Source: Bacteroidaceae bacterium
GTDB taxonomy: Bacteria; Bacteroidota; Bacteroidia; Bacteroidales; Bacteroidaceae
Assembly (NCBI GenBank): GCA_017936265.1
Contig: JAGBFX010000060.1
Span: forward strand, 62,001 to 126,000
DNA length: 64,000 bases
Direction: 5' to 3'
Made by a program: the position numbers and the translations under genes. Every line of letters begins with the position of its first letter. The stretch's first letter is position 1. Positions 25,399 to 34,692 of the stretch are shown here, piece by piece. A model generated the notes under the pieces. The model worked only from the letters and a program-made list of their open reading frames with translations, made no database searches and had not been told where the DNA came from.

Positions 25399-27462
25399 AT
25401 GAAAAGAATTTTACTTTCACTATTCAGCCTCATCTTCATGGCAGCAACTGTGGGCGCAGAGACCTACACCCACACATTCAATAACGGTGAACTCATAACC
25501 GAAGGCGGCACCGTGACACTCAGTGACATAGAGTGGACAGCCTCTTCTTCAACACACGTAGGTTGGAGTGCAGAGAAGGGTATCCAAATCGGTAGCAAGA
25601 ACAATGTAAACCCAACTTACCAACTGAGCACATCAGCGCTTGCCGGATGCACAATCAGAAGCATCACCGTAAACAGCAGTAAGGCAAACAGCGGCGATGC
25701 AGAATTGACTATATCAGTGGGTAGCCAGACATCGGAGGCATACACTCTTGGCACATCAGATGCAGCCTACACATTCGACTGTGAGGACACCACAGGAGAC
25801 ATTACAATCCGTTGGGATGCGACAATGCGCGCCTACTATGTAAAATCAATCACAATCGAATACACACCAGCTGCAGGCAGTGTGATTGTCCCTACACCGG
25901 AGTTCAAGACACCGGCAGTAATCTATGCCGACAAAGCAGAGAACGTAACCGTTGAGACCACAGACCAAAGCGCAGTAATATACTACACAACTGACGGCAC
26001 AGACCCAAGCTACGAGGATTACATAAACGACCTGGGCACAACCAAGTGCAGCAAGTACTATGTAATGTACTTTAACCTGACAGAGACAACAACTATCAAG
26101 GCTATGGCTGTCAAGGTTGACGGCGATGCAGTGTTCAAAAGTGGAGTTGCAGAACAGACATATATCGTATCACGCACCATGCCATACGTTCCTGCTAATG
26201 ACATAGTTTCTGGCAACAAGTATGCAATCGTTGCAGCCGACAGCGCTGCGACACTCTTCTACGGAGACAAAACTTATGGCTACTTGCCCACAAAAACAGC
26301 AACAGAAGCAAACGGCAAATATATTGAGACTGTAGAGTGTGCAGGTTTCACATTCACAGCCGTTGACGGTGGCTACACTATCCAGGATGAACTTGGACGC
26401 TATGTTTACCACGCCGGAACATACACAAACTTCAACTATTCAGCGGAGAAACCTGCTGAAGGTGCAGTGTGGAGCGTAGCAACAGATGCCGAAGGCAATG
26501 CCACAATAGCATGCGACGGATACACCGTATACTTCTCTACAAAGTATGGGACTTACGGTTGCTACCCTGCAGACAAGGTAACCGAAGAGCATGTTCTTCC
26601 AAGACTCTACACGCAGCGCGAATACCCCACATACACTGTATTACCGGCAACAGGCAGCACATTCGATAAATTCGAGAGCATTTCAGTTACTTGTGAAGAA
26701 GGTATTGCAGCAACTGATGACCTCAAGGTTGAAGCAGAAGGTATCAAGACAACATTCACAATAACACAGACCGATGATAACACACTTACAATCACTGCTG
26801 CAGAACCGATTACAACATATAACAACAGAGAGTTGAACATCAACATCACAGCCGGTGACATAATACTCAACCCGGCAGAGATGAGCATGGGAATCCCTGT
26901 ACAGGCAAAGTATGGTGTACGGACAATAGCCAAGTATGTACTCACAGGCAATGCACCTGCAGCCACAATCGACGAAGTATCACCTGCGAACGGTGCTACA
27001 GTTGAAGAACTGTCGCACTTTGTCTTTACATTCAGTTATTATGCCGGACACAATGAGGATGCAAGCCTGCAGCCAAGACTTTATGCCGAGGGTAAGGATT
27101 GGACCTATGCACTTGAGCAGACATTGGAAAAGAGCGACGGCACAATGATTGGAATGCAGCAAGCTGCACTGAAGACTACAGAGCCATTGAAAGGCAATGG
27201 AAACTACATCCTTGAAATACCTACCGGGTACTTTACTGACGCCAACGGCAGACAGGTTGAAGGTATTACTCTCAAATACACAGTAAAGAATGACAGCGGA
27301 GAGATTGCCGGCATTGGGGATGTCCTCACAGAGAGTGAGAACGGTTGGACAGTATATAGCATCGCCGGAATAAAGGTTCTTGAAACAGAAGATGCTACAG
27401 AACTCAACACACTCAAGCCAGGCATCTATGTTATAAACAGCAAAAAAGTACTAGTAAAGTGA
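25399..27462 (+). CDS. Secreted multidomain protein with T9SS type A-like C-terminal tail
   Basis: The 687-residue protein has a signal peptide (MKRILLSLFSLIFMAATVGA). Several beta-rich modules follow: an N-terminal jelly-roll-like region, a chitobiase/FN3-like repeat (~175-265, SAVIYYTTDGTDPSYED), a central region with repeated Gly/Tyr strands, and a C-terminal Ig-like part (PAATIDEVSPANGATVEE). The last ~45 residues (WTVYSIAGIKVLET, LKPGIYVINSKKVLVK) resemble a Por-type sorting domain that directs export by T9SS and cleavage by PorU. No catalytic motif is obvious, so it may be an adhesin or binding protein. The start at 25399 is chosen because it begins the signal peptide and follows a -7 box. 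It is a single-gene unit with its own terminator. Confidence 0.75.
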   Translation: MKRILLSLFSLIFMAATVGAETYTHTFNNGELITEGGTVTLSDIEWTASSSTHVGWSAEKGIQIGSKNNVNPTYQLSTSALAGCTIRSITVNSSKANSGDAELTISVGSQTSEAYTLGTSDAAYTFDCEDTTGDITIRWDATMRAYYVKSITIEYTPAAGSVIVPTPEFKTPAVIYADKAENVTVETTDQSAVIYYTTDGTDPSYEDYINDLGTTKCSKYYVMYFNLTETTTIKAMAVKVDGDAVFKSGVAEQTYIVSRTMPYVPANDIVSGNKYAIVAADSAATLFYGDKTYGYLPTKTATEANGKYIETVECAGFTFTAVDGGYTIQDELGRYVYHAGTYTNFNYSAEKPAEGAVWSVATDAEGNATIACDGYTVYFSTKYGTYGCYPADKVTEEHVLPRLYTQREYPTYTVLPATGSTFDKFESISVTCEEGIAATDDLKVEAEGIKTTFTITQTDDNTLTITAAEPITTYNNRELNINITAGDIILNPAEMSMGIPVQAKYGVRTIAKYVLTGNAPAATIDEVSPANGATVEELSHFVFTFSYYAGHNEDASLQPRLYAEGKDWTYALEQTLEKSDGTMIGMQQAALKTTEPLKGNGNYILEIPTGYFTDANGRQVEGITLKYTVKNDSGEIAGIGDVLTESENGWTVYSIAGIKVLETEDATELNTLKPGIYVINSKKVLVK

Positions 27463-27490
27463 TTATAGACTATCAGTAAAACCAAGAACC

Positions 27491-27528
27491 AATGCAGTCA
27501 TGGCGCCCTTAGGCGCCATGACTGCATT
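27491..27528 (+). terminator. Strong terminator after the secreted protein gene
   Basis: There is a 17-bp perfect stem (27491-27507 and 27512-27528) with loop CTTA, 28 bases after the stop. A short ATT, not a long T-run, follows. Confidence 0.75.
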
Positions 27529-27599
27529 ATAGGAGTGCAAGAATTACCACAAAAAGAAAAACTTTTGCAATATATCATCCTACAATCGAATTTTATTTT

Positions 27600-27607
27600 T
27601 ATATTCG
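27600..27607 (+). promoter_or_regulatory. Possible -7 box for the DUF349 gene (TATATTCG variant)
   Basis: It differs from TAnnTTTG at one base and lies 61 bases before the ATG. The same variant precedes glnS. Confidence 0.3.
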
Positions 27608-27667
27608 CAGAATAATGCGCATGTGCGCAGATTTGGAATTTGAATATAACTCTAAAAAGTCAAGCAG

Positions 27668-29551
27668 ATGAGTGAAACATTGAAACCCGATGCTCAGTTA
27701 GAGGAACAGAACATCGCGAACACCCCTGAACAGGCTGACAATGCCGCTACGACCGAGTTTAGCAACGAACAGCCTGCCCATGAGACAGTAGAGGAAACCC
27801 CCGCCGTACAGGATGAGGAGAGTGACAACGCAGGCGTAAGACCGGTAAGCCGTCAGGAGATAATCGAACGCTTGAAAGCAATTGCCGATAGCGATGATGT
27901 ACTCAACTGCAAGGCCGAGACAGAAAGTCTCAAGGTACAGTTCTACCGCATGCGTACTGCAGAGATTGAGGCAGCCCACAAGGCCTTTGTCGAGCAAGGA
28001 GGCGAAGAGGCGCTTTTCATTCCACAAGAGGATGAGCTCGATGCCCCCTTCAAGGAGGTAATGAACGTGATTAAGGCAAAGCGCAACGCCTGGATTGCCG
28101 CACAGGAAGAAGAGATGAAGAAGAACCTTGCGCTTAAGGAGGAGCTTCTTAAAAAGTTGCAGTCGCTTGTCGAGAAGGCAGAGCAGGGAACTCCCGATGT
28201 GAGTGAGTTCAAGGCGCTTCAGGCACAATGGAAGGAAATCAAGAGCGTTCCCCAAGAGCATGTTACAGCATTATGGAAACAATACCAGCTGCTTGTAGAA
28301 CAGTTCTACGATGTACTCAAGATAAACCATGAGTTCCGTGAGTACGACTTCAAGAAGAACCTTGAAATCAAGACCAGAATATGCGAGGCTGCAGAGGCCC
28401 TCGAGAGCGAGGAGGATGTAATCAGCGCTTTCCGCCAGCTACAGCAGCTGCACAACGAATTCCGCGAGACAGGCCCTGTTGCGCCTGAATTGCGTGAAGA
28501 GTTGTGGACCCGTTTCAAGGCTGCATCCACCATCATCAACCGCCGTCATCAGGAGCACTTCGAGACAAAGAAAGAGCAGGAGATGGAGAATCTTGCCAAG
28601 AAGAGCGCAATATGCGAGCAGATTGAGGCTATCGACTACAGCACACTCACCACTTACCAGGCGTGGAATACAGCGACAGAGATGATACTTGACCTTCAGG
28701 CACAGTGGAAAGGCATAGGTTTTGCTCCGCAGAAAATGAACATGAAGATATTCGAGCGTTTCCGTGCTGCATGCGATGAATTCTTCAAGCAGAAGAGCGA
28801 GTTCTTCAAGGAGACAAAGAGCACCCTTGCAAGTAACCTTGAGCGCAAGAAAGCTCTCTGTGAGGAGGCTGAGAAACTCAAGGACAGCGAAGACTGGAAA
28901 GGCACAGCTGACAAACTCACCAAGTTGCAGAAAGAGTGGAAAGAGATCGGTCCTGTACCGCACAAGCACTCCGAGGCACTATGGAAACGTTTCGTGACAG
29001 CATGTGATGCTTTCTTTGAGCGCCGTAACGCAGCCACATCATCACAGCGTGCCGAGGAGCAGGAGAACCTAAGACAGAAGCGTGAAGTCATAGAGGCACT
29101 CAAAGCTATCGACACTACCCTTCCGGCCGATGAGCAGACAAAGCTCATATCAGAGCTTACAGCCAAGTGGAACAGCATAGGCTTTGTTCCTTTCAGGGAG
29201 AAGGACAAGATATACAAGGAGTACAAGCAGATTCTGAATGCCCTTTACGAGAAGTTGCATATCAACGCCAACGAGCGCAAACTCGCCAACTTCCGCAGCA
29301 ATATGAGCAAAGGCGCAAGCAGTCTGCAACGTGAGCGCGAGCACCTGATACGTCAGTACGAGACACTGAAGAGCGAGATTGCTACATACGAGAACAACAT
29401 CGGGTTCCTCAGCGTATCGAACAAGAAAGGCGCGAGCCTTGTAGATGTTATGCGTCAGAAGGTCGAGAAACTGAAGCTGGACGCACAGGTTATCCTGCAG
29501 AAGATTCACATCATTGAAGATGAAATAGAGAAAGAGAAGGAAGGCAAATAA
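27668..29551 (+). CDS. DUF349 repeat protein
   Basis: The 627-residue, highly charged, almost entirely helical cytosolic protein begins with an acidic, disordered ~70-residue head. Repeats of ~75 residues follow, each with patterns like LQAQWKEIKSVPQEH...LWKQY, LQKEWKEIGPVPHKHSEALWKRF and LTAKWNSIGFVPFREKDKIYKEY. A coiled coil ends it (SLQREREHLIRQYETLKSEI). Such repeats define DUF349 proteins, widespread in Bacteroidota and Actinobacteria. I know no established biochemical role here. It is a single-gene unit between two terminators. Confidence 0.88.
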   Translation: MSETLKPDAQLEEQNIANTPEQADNAATTEFSNEQPAHETVEETPAVQDEESDNAGVRPVSRQEIIERLKAIADSDDVLNCKAETESLKVQFYRMRTAEIEAAHKAFVEQGGEEALFIPQEDELDAPFKEVMNVIKAKRNAWIAAQEEEMKKNLALKEELLKKLQSLVEKAEQGTPDVSEFKALQAQWKEIKSVPQEHVTALWKQYQLLVEQFYDVLKINHEFREYDFKKNLEIKTRICEAAEALESEEDVISAFRQLQQLHNEFRETGPVAPELREELWTRFKAASTIINRRHQEHFETKKEQEMENLAKKSAICEQIEAIDYSTLTTYQAWNTATEMILDLQAQWKGIGFAPQKMNMKIFERFRAACDEFFKQKSEFFKETKSTLASNLERKKALCEEAEKLKDSEDWKGTADKLTKLQKEWKEIGPVPHKHSEALWKRFVTACDAFFERRNAATSSQRAEEQENLRQKREVIEALKAIDTTLPADEQTKLISELTAKWNSIGFVPFREKDKIYKEYKQILNALYEKLHINANERKLANFRSNMSKGASSLQREREHLIRQYETLKSEIATYENNIGFLSVSNKKGASLVDVMRQKVEKLKLDAQVILQKIHIIEDEIEKEKEGK

Positions 29552-29558
29552 CCCACCT

Positions 29559-29605
29559 ATAAGAATTGCAGGTCAGCACTATCGGTGCTGACCTGCAATT
29601 CTTAT
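29559..29605 (+). terminator. Terminator with a 21-bp perfect stem after the DUF349 gene
   Basis: Arms 29559-29579 and 29585-29605 are exact complements with a TATCG loop, starting 7 bases after the stop. No long T-tract follows. Confidence 0.75.
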
Positions 29606-29676
29606 ACTGCAAACAGAAAACTCTTGAAGGCACAATGCTGTTTACAAAAGAAACAGTTGTTTGATTCAAGGCAAAA

Positions 29677-29702
29677 AAAAGAAGCGCAATTGCGCTTCTT
29701 TT
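29677..29702 (-). terminator. Terminator of the sigma-54 activator/lptE/secG unit
   Basis: A perfect palindrome (AAAAGAAGCGC, loop AATT, complement) lies 22 bases past the secG stop. Its A-run becomes a T-run on the minus strand. Confidence 0.85.
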
Positions 29703-29724
29703 GCTTTGTTGTCCTGTTCTATGA

Positions 29725-30021
29725 TTAAAGGGCCGGAGTCTCTGCTGCAGGGAGGGTCGACTCTACTGCTGCAGGGTTAGTAATCTCCACCTCACCCTCT
29801 CTTGGAAGAGAGTAAGCAGCCGCGATGCTGATGACTACAATCAGTGCGGCGAGTGTCCATGTAGCCTTCTCCAGGAAGTCAGTAGTCTTTCTGACACCCA
29901 TAATCTGGTTTGAAGAAGCGAAACCTGCGGCCAAACCACCACCCTTTGAGTTCTGAATCAAAACTATTCCGCACATCAGTACAGAAACCAACACGATAAG
30001 TATAACACAAAGTAAATACAT
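29725..30021 (-). CDS. secG: Preprotein translocase subunit SecG
   Basis: The 98-residue inner-membrane protein has two hydrophobic helices (about 1-22 and 54-72). Between them is the conserved loop VLIQNSKGGGLAAGFASSNQIMGVRKTTDFLEKATW. SecG assists SecYEG in protein export. The C-terminal tail (ITNPAAVESTLPAAE) is low-complexity and probably disordered. It begins one base after the stop of the TPR-like gene and ends the operon. Confidence 0.95.
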   Translation of the reverse strand: MYLLCVILIVLVSVLMCGIVLIQNSKGGGLAAGFASSNQIMGVRKTTDFLEKATWTLAALIVVISIAAAYSLPREGEVEITNPAAVESTLPAAETPAL

Positions 30022-30022
30022 A

Positions 30023-30748
30023 CTATTCCTTTTTTATATGTTTTATTATTTTTTCCAAAAATCTTATTTGGTCTGCAAAGTAACGATTTTTATTCGGATA
30101 TTCCAAACATAATCGTTTAATAATTTCAAGGGCTTTTTCATATTTACCTTGTTTGATGTAAATTCCGGCAAGCGTCTCTGTAAAGAAAGATGCCTCGGAC
30201 TGATTGTCTTCATTTTCTTGGGGTCCTGCATCCGTCACTGCGGCCTCCTGCACCGCATCTCCTCTGAGATCGATGGAAATCTTCTCATTCCCGCCGGAAA
30301 GGAACTCATCTATGAGGTCCTGACCACGCAATGCAGGAACATCTGCACACTCTTCGGCAGACTGATCCTTGAGATAAGCCGAAACATAGTCTACAGCAGC
30401 AGCCCCTTCGGCCTCAAGCGAGACAGTCTCGGCCGGCAGAGTCTCCAGGAAAGCATCAATGAGGGACATTGTCCTACCGACCGATATATCATCGGGGGCA
30501 TTGTCAGCGACATCAGAAGCACCATAGCCTGCCATGAGTTCAAACAGAGGCCACCTGCTCTTGAGATAAAGGGCCGACTTGCGCATCTCCCGCCCGAAGT
30601 CGATATCATGCAGAATATACAGGTTCTTCAACATCAGAAGACGCGCCACATCAAAATAGGGGTACTTACCCACCAGAAGACGCAGTTCATAGAGGGTATC
30701 GCGGTTCAGCCGCTCAGGATGCGAAATGTATGTCGCCAGACTCTCCAT
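30023..30748 (-). CDS. Conserved protein with a C-terminal TPR
   Basis: The 241-residue protein lacks a signal peptide. The N-terminal helical region (MESLATYISHPERLNRDTLY, VGKYPYFDVARLLMLKNLY) is a pattern I associate with Bacteroidales proteins encoded between lptE and secG. The last ~50 residues form one tetratricopeptide repeat (LAGIYIKQGKYEKALEIIKRLCLEYP). The middle is acidic and probably unstructured. It likely mediates protein contacts; the exact role is unknown. It begins 2 bases after the lptE stop and ends 1 base before secG, so it is within the envelope-biogenesis operon. Confidence 0.8.
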   Translation of the reverse strand: MESLATYISHPERLNRDTLYELRLLVGKYPYFDVARLLMLKNLYILHDIDFGREMRKSALYLKSRWPLFELMAGYGASDVADNAPDDISVGRTMSLIDAFLETLPAETVSLEAEGAAAVDYVSAYLKDQSAEECADVPALRGQDLIDEFLSGGNEKISIDLRGDAVQEAAVTDAGPQENEDNQSEASFFTETLAGIYIKQGKYEKALEIIKRLCLEYPNKNRYFADQIRFLEKIIKHIKKE

Positions 30749-30750
30749 CG

Positions 30751-31281
30751 TTACCAGTTAGCCAAAGCGGCATTGAATATAGACTCTACAATCTCATCGA
30801 CCATCTGTTTCACAAGTTCCTCCTGTACCGAGTCGAGCGACTGGGTCGCGTCAAAGTCACGTGTCGCGCTGAACGGACGTTCAAAGTCCTCATCATGGTT
30901 CGTATTGTTCGTAAAGCGCACATTCACAGTCATCTTCAGCTGCACCATTGATGAGAAGCCGTCCGAAGATATCGACTTGTTGAGCTGGTCATAAGCGGTA
31001 ATCTCACCCTCGAGCTGGAGGTCGCCGCCACGCTGTACCTGCTGCAGTTTTGTCTGCTGTACGAACATGTCACTCAACGCCTCGTTGAACATTGTAGCCA
31101 TCGGCGCCCACTGATACGCGGCACGGTTCTGGAACTGCGCAATCGAGACTGTCTTCACTTTAGTGTAGTCAATTGACGCACCTGTAAACTTATAGCTCAC
31201 GGTGCAGCCATAAGCCAACATCACAACAACAACGATGAGCGGCAATAACAACACGCTCTTTATTCTTTTATTCAATACCAT
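30751..31281 (-). CDS. lptE: LPS assembly lipoprotein LptE family
   Basis: The 176-residue lipoprotein has a hydrophobic leader ending MLAYGC and then VSYKFTGASIDYTKVKTVSIAQFQNRAA, the family pattern in Bacteroidota. Later segments (LQLEGEITAYDQLNKS, QLKMTVNVRFTNN) make the alpha-beta fold that plugs the LptD barrel. LptE and LptD insert lipopolysaccharide into the outer leaflet; lptD is at the right edge of this window, about 31 kb away. The start overlaps the end of the sigma-54 activator gene by 14 bases, so translation is probably coupled. Confidence 0.9.
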   Translation of the reverse strand: MVLNKRIKSVLLLPLIVVVVMLAYGCTVSYKFTGASIDYTKVKTVSIAQFQNRAAYQWAPMATMFNEALSDMFVQQTKLQQVQRGGDLQLEGEITAYDQLNKSISSDGFSSMVQLKMTVNVRFTNNTNHDEDFERPFSATRDFDATQSLDSVQEELVKQMVDEIVESIFNAALANW

Positions 31282-32491
31282 ATTCCTTAATTTTTCTGTA
31301 CAGAGTACGTTCCGAGATATTCAGTTCCTTGGCAGCATTCCTTCTCTTGCCCTTGTTCCTCTCAAGCGCCATAATAATAGTCTTCTTCTCTACGTCATCG
31401 AGCGACACAGCCTCCTCTACATACTCATCGGTCGCGACAATATGTTCATAGTGGCCAGGTTGCGGTTGGATGTGGTATGCCGGCGCATGCTGCACGATAG
31501 AGACATCATGCGCATCGGTATAATACGGCACATGTTCGGAACCCTCCTTGCTCATGGCACGCAGGCTCTCTATCTGGCTTTTAAGTTCCGTGATATCACG
31601 CCTCATGTCAAACAGCACGCTGTAGAGAATTTCCCTCTCGCTCTCGAAACTCTTTCCCTCCGCAGCACCATGCCCCGAGAGCATAGGCAGATTATTTTTC
31701 GGTTCCTGAGGCAGATAGCGCATGAGCACCTCGGCCGTAAGTTCGCGGTTGAGTTCAAGTATAGAGACCTGCTCGGCAATGTTCTTCAGCTGGCGGATGT
31801 TGCCGGGCCATGAATAGGCAACAAGAGCAGCTGCGGCATCATCTTTGAGTTGAAGACGCGGAACATTATATTTCGCCGCGAAGTCCATGCAGAACTTCTT
31901 GAAGAGCATAACGACATCATCGCCCCTCTTGCGCAACGCCGGCACCGTTATGGGCACAGTACTCAATCGGTAGTAGAGGTCCTCGCGGAAACGTCCTTCG
32001 GCAATGGCCTCCTGAAGGTTAACGTTCGTAGCACACACTATGCGTACATTTGTCTTCTCCACCTCGGATGAACCCACCCTCAAGAACTCGCCGTTCTCAA
32101 GGACACGCAACAGACGGGCCTGGGTAGGCATGGGCAACTCAGCCACCTCATCAAGGAAAATGGTACCACCGTCAGCCTCGCTGAAATATCCCTTACGCTC
32201 ATTCACAGCACCTGTAAAGGCACCCTTTATGTGACCGAACAGCTCTGAGTCAATGGTACCTTCTGGTATTGCTCCGCAGTTCACTGCAATATATTTGCCG
32301 TGCTTGCGCACGCTGTTCGTATGTATTATTTTAGGGAAGAACTCCTTGCCCACACCACTCTCTCCGGTAATAAGCACCGTCAGGTCAGTCTTGGCAACCT
32401 GTATGGCAGTGTCTATCGCCCTAAGCAGAGCGGGGTCGTTGCCGATGATTCCGAACTGCTGTTTTGCTTTCTGAACTTCCGTTATATCCAT
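31268..32491 (-). CDS. Sigma-54-dependent transcriptional activator without an N-terminal sensor domain
   Basis: The 407-residue AAA+ enhancer-binding protein has Walker A GESGVGKE, the sigma-54 contact loop GAFTGA, Walker B GGTIFLDEVAELP, and an arginine-finger region RFREDLYYRLSTVPI. A linker with coiled-coil potential (LKSQIESLRAMSKEG) follows, then a C-terminal Fis-type helix-turn-helix (KRRNAAKELNISERTLYRKIKEYGIE). Almost nothing precedes the AAA+ domain, so there is no receiver or GAF domain; regulation must come from a partner, as for PspF. The start at 32491 (MDITEVQKAK) is chosen because the longer frame adds unrelated residues. It leads the lptE-TPR-secG operon. Confidence 0.92.
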   Translation of the reverse strand: MDITEVQKAKQQFGIIGNDPALLRAIDTAIQVAKTDLTVLITGESGVGKEFFPKIIHTNSVRKHGKYIAVNCGAIPEGTIDSELFGHIKGAFTGAVNERKGYFSEADGGTIFLDEVAELPMPTQARLLRVLENGEFLRVGSSEVEKTNVRIVCATNVNLQEAIAEGRFREDLYYRLSTVPITVPALRKRGDDVVMLFKKFCMDFAAKYNVPRLQLKDDAAAALVAYSWPGNIRQLKNIAEQVSILELNRELTAEVLMRYLPQEPKNNLPMLSGHGAAEGKSFESEREILYSVLFDMRRDITELKSQIESLRAMSKEGSEHVPYYTDAHDVSIVQHAPAYHIQPQPGHYEHIVATDEYVEEAVSLDDVEKKTIIMALERNKGKRRNAAKELNISERTLYRKIKEYGIE

Positions 32492-32579
32492 ATCATTCTC
32501 ATATTTTGTGACAAAAATACGCATTTTCTGCTTAAAAACGGCAATTTTGGCAGAAAATCATCAATCACATCAACTCAAA

Positions 32580-34433
32580 TCAAAACGGGAAAAGCAAAGG
32601 AAGAACAAGAATCATCACTATGCCTAGTATAATCTGGAGCGGCAGACCCACCTTCACATAATCGGAGAACTTGTACTGACCCGCAGGCATCACAAGAGCA
32701 TTGGGCGGTGTCGAGAACGGCGATGCGAAGCAGAGGCTTGCACCCAATGTCACAGCAAACAGGAAAGGGACCGGGCTCACAGCCACCTGCTGGGCCGCAC
32801 TCATGGCAATGGGAGCCATAAGCACCGCCGTTGCCGTATTGCTTATAAACATTGTCATGAAAGAGGTTGTGAAATATATTCCCGCCATCAGCAGCATGGG
32901 ACTATACCCGCCGAGTGTAGAGACAAGCGAGCCAGAAATCCACTCCGAGACACCGGTCTTCTGCAGCGCCACCGACATCGGCATCATCGCTGCTATGAGC
33001 ACGATGCTCTCCCAGTTTATTGTCTTGTATGCAGCCTCTACATTGCGGAAACAGCCAGTCAGCACCATTAGCAGACCCGCTATCATAACAGCCGTGACAG
33101 GGGCAATGGGGATAAAGTCGAACACCATGACCGCAATCATAGCAAGCATGATTATTGCCGCTACAGGCGCTTTGTAGTCGAGCGTGACCTTTGCCGCCTC
33201 CTCGAGCGGGCGCCCGACAACAATCCACTCATTGTTATCCTTCTCAAGGCTGCCTATGTGATCCCAAGAGCCCTGCACCAGCAACACGTCGCCCACATGA
33301 ATGGCTTCATCTGCTATGCCCTGAAGAATATATTTGTTGTTTCGGCATATGCCAAGCACACTCAGATTATATTTTGTCCTGAACTCCACCTCCTTGATTG
33401 TCTTGTTCACTACAGAAGATGTCGACATCACTACAATCTCGGCAACACCGATATCATAGAAGTCAAGTCCACTCTTGCTCTCATCCTCAACGTCATTCAG
33501 CACCTCAAGATTATACTGTGAAGCAAAAAGCCGCACCTTCTCATCCGTACCAGACACATAAAGCATATCATCGGCGCGAAGGATTGTGTCGGAATCGGCA
33601 GCCTCCTGAACCACGTTCTTCGAGAGGATGTTTCTCTGGGTACGCTCAATGTGGCGCACCTCAATGATGTTGATACCGAAATTGTTGCGCACATCAAGTT
33701 CTCCAATCATCTTACCTATGAGCAACGACCTTGAGTGTACCTGCAGACGGTGCAGATTGTTCGCTATGCCATACTCCTTTACAAGTGTCTTGAGCGACTT
33801 GCCGCTGCTAGCACTTGCTCCGCTCAACGCTCCTGGCTTCGAAAGGAACCTCTTGCTCAACGGCATAAGGAGCAACGTACCTACAAAAGCACATATCAGG
33901 CCCACCGGCAGGAACGTAAAGAAGCCCAGTCCTTCATATCCGTTATTTATAAGTGCCTCGTTTATCACAAGGTTGGGAGGAGTACCGATGAGAGTCATCA
34001 TACCGCTCATGCTGCTGGCAAAGGCTAGAGGCATGAGCAGACGGCTCGGGTTCATCTTCACGCTCATGGCCATACTGACCACAATAGGTATCATAATTGC
34101 CACTGTACCGGTATTGCTCACGAAAGCTCCCATGAGAGAGGTCACTACCATAACCAGTATGAAGAGCTTGGTCTCGCTGTTGCCTGCAAGTTTCATGAGC
34201 TTGGAGCTTATCATTTTTGCAAGTCCGGTCTGGAAAATGGCTCCTCCTACAACGAAAAGACCAACCATCATTATAATGACGTTGTTCGAGAAGCCAGAAA
34301 GAGCCTCGGCCGGTTCAAGTATTCCCAGAACCATCAACGCCACAAGCGAACACAGCGCGACAATATCCGAACGCACTTTTCCGCTTATAAAGAAGAATAC
34401 CGAAAGAAGAAGGATTACAACAGTTTCTATCAT
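32580..34433 (-). CDS. SLC13-family permease with two RCK-C domains
   Basis: The 617-residue inner-membrane transporter belongs to the divalent-anion/Na+ symporter superfamily (citrate/sulfate-like). Hydrophobic helices at the N and C ends have signatures FVSNTGTVAIMIPI, MLIGTPPNLVINEAL, FISNTATAVLMAPIAMSAA and SPFSTPPNALVMPAG. Two RCK_C/TrkA_C regulatory domains (~res 210-375: LQVHSRSLLIGKMIGEL; NKTIKEVEFRTKYNLSVLGI) lie in the central loop, an arrangement common in these proteins. The substrate is not predictable. It starts 19 bases after the predicted transcription start and ends 88 bases before the sigma-54 activator start, so it could be a separate unit. Confidence 0.88.
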   Translation of the reverse strand: MIETVVILLLSVFFFISGKVRSDIVALCSLVALMVLGILEPAEALSGFSNNVIIMMVGLFVVGGAIFQTGLAKMISSKLMKLAGNSETKLFILVMVVTSLMGAFVSNTGTVAIMIPIVVSMAMSVKMNPSRLLMPLAFASSMSGMMTLIGTPPNLVINEALINNGYEGLGFFTFLPVGLICAFVGTLLLMPLSKRFLSKPGALSGASASSGKSLKTLVKEYGIANNLHRLQVHSRSLLIGKMIGELDVRNNFGINIIEVRHIERTQRNILSKNVVQEAADSDTILRADDMLYVSGTDEKVRLFASQYNLEVLNDVEDESKSGLDFYDIGVAEIVVMSTSSVVNKTIKEVEFRTKYNLSVLGICRNNKYILQGIADEAIHVGDVLLVQGSWDHIGSLEKDNNEWIVVGRPLEEAAKVTLDYKAPVAAIIMLAMIAVMVFDFIPIAPVTAVMIAGLLMVLTGCFRNVEAAYKTINWESIVLIAAMMPMSVALQKTGVSEWISGSLVSTLGGYSPMLLMAGIYFTTSFMTMFISNTATAVLMAPIAMSAAQQVAVSPVPFLFAVTLGASLCFASPFSTPPNALVMPAGQYKFSDYVKVGLPLQIILGIVMILVLPLLFPF

Positions 34434-34458
34434 ATTGTATATAGTATCTATTTTTCTG

Positions 34459-34466
34459 CAAAGTTA
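34459..34466 (-). promoter_or_regulatory. Bacteroides-type -7 box for the SLC13 permease
   Basis: TAACTTTG on the minus strand matches TAnnTTTG, 26 bases before the ATG at 34433. Confidence 0.45.
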
Positions 34467-34531
34467 ATCTTTTTACATGCAAAAACAAAGCAAAAAGAAG
34501 GCCAGGAAGGCTTTTTGTAAACTATTTTATA

Positions 34532-34539
34532 TATCTTTG
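34532..34539 (+). promoter_or_regulatory. Bacteroides-type -7 box for tamB
   Basis: TATCTTTG matches TAnnTTTG. The predicted start of transcription is about 34546, so the ATG at 34546-34548 and its short frame would be at the extreme 5' end of the mRNA. Confidence 0.5.
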
Positions 34540-34692
34540 CCGATAATGCAAAAATGTCCTATGCTCTCCTTGGGACAAGGTTAGAAGAGACAAAGCATTA
34601 TTGCAGAAACCCGCAAAAAACGACAGACCATCAAGATACTCAAGTACATATCAATAATCGTTGCACTCCTGATAGCACTCTTATATTCAGGC

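Noticed and set aside
33628..34467. 279-codon frame on the plus strand opposite the SLC13 permease
   Set aside because: It looks hydrophobic only because it mirrors membrane helices of the permease. No start context supports it.
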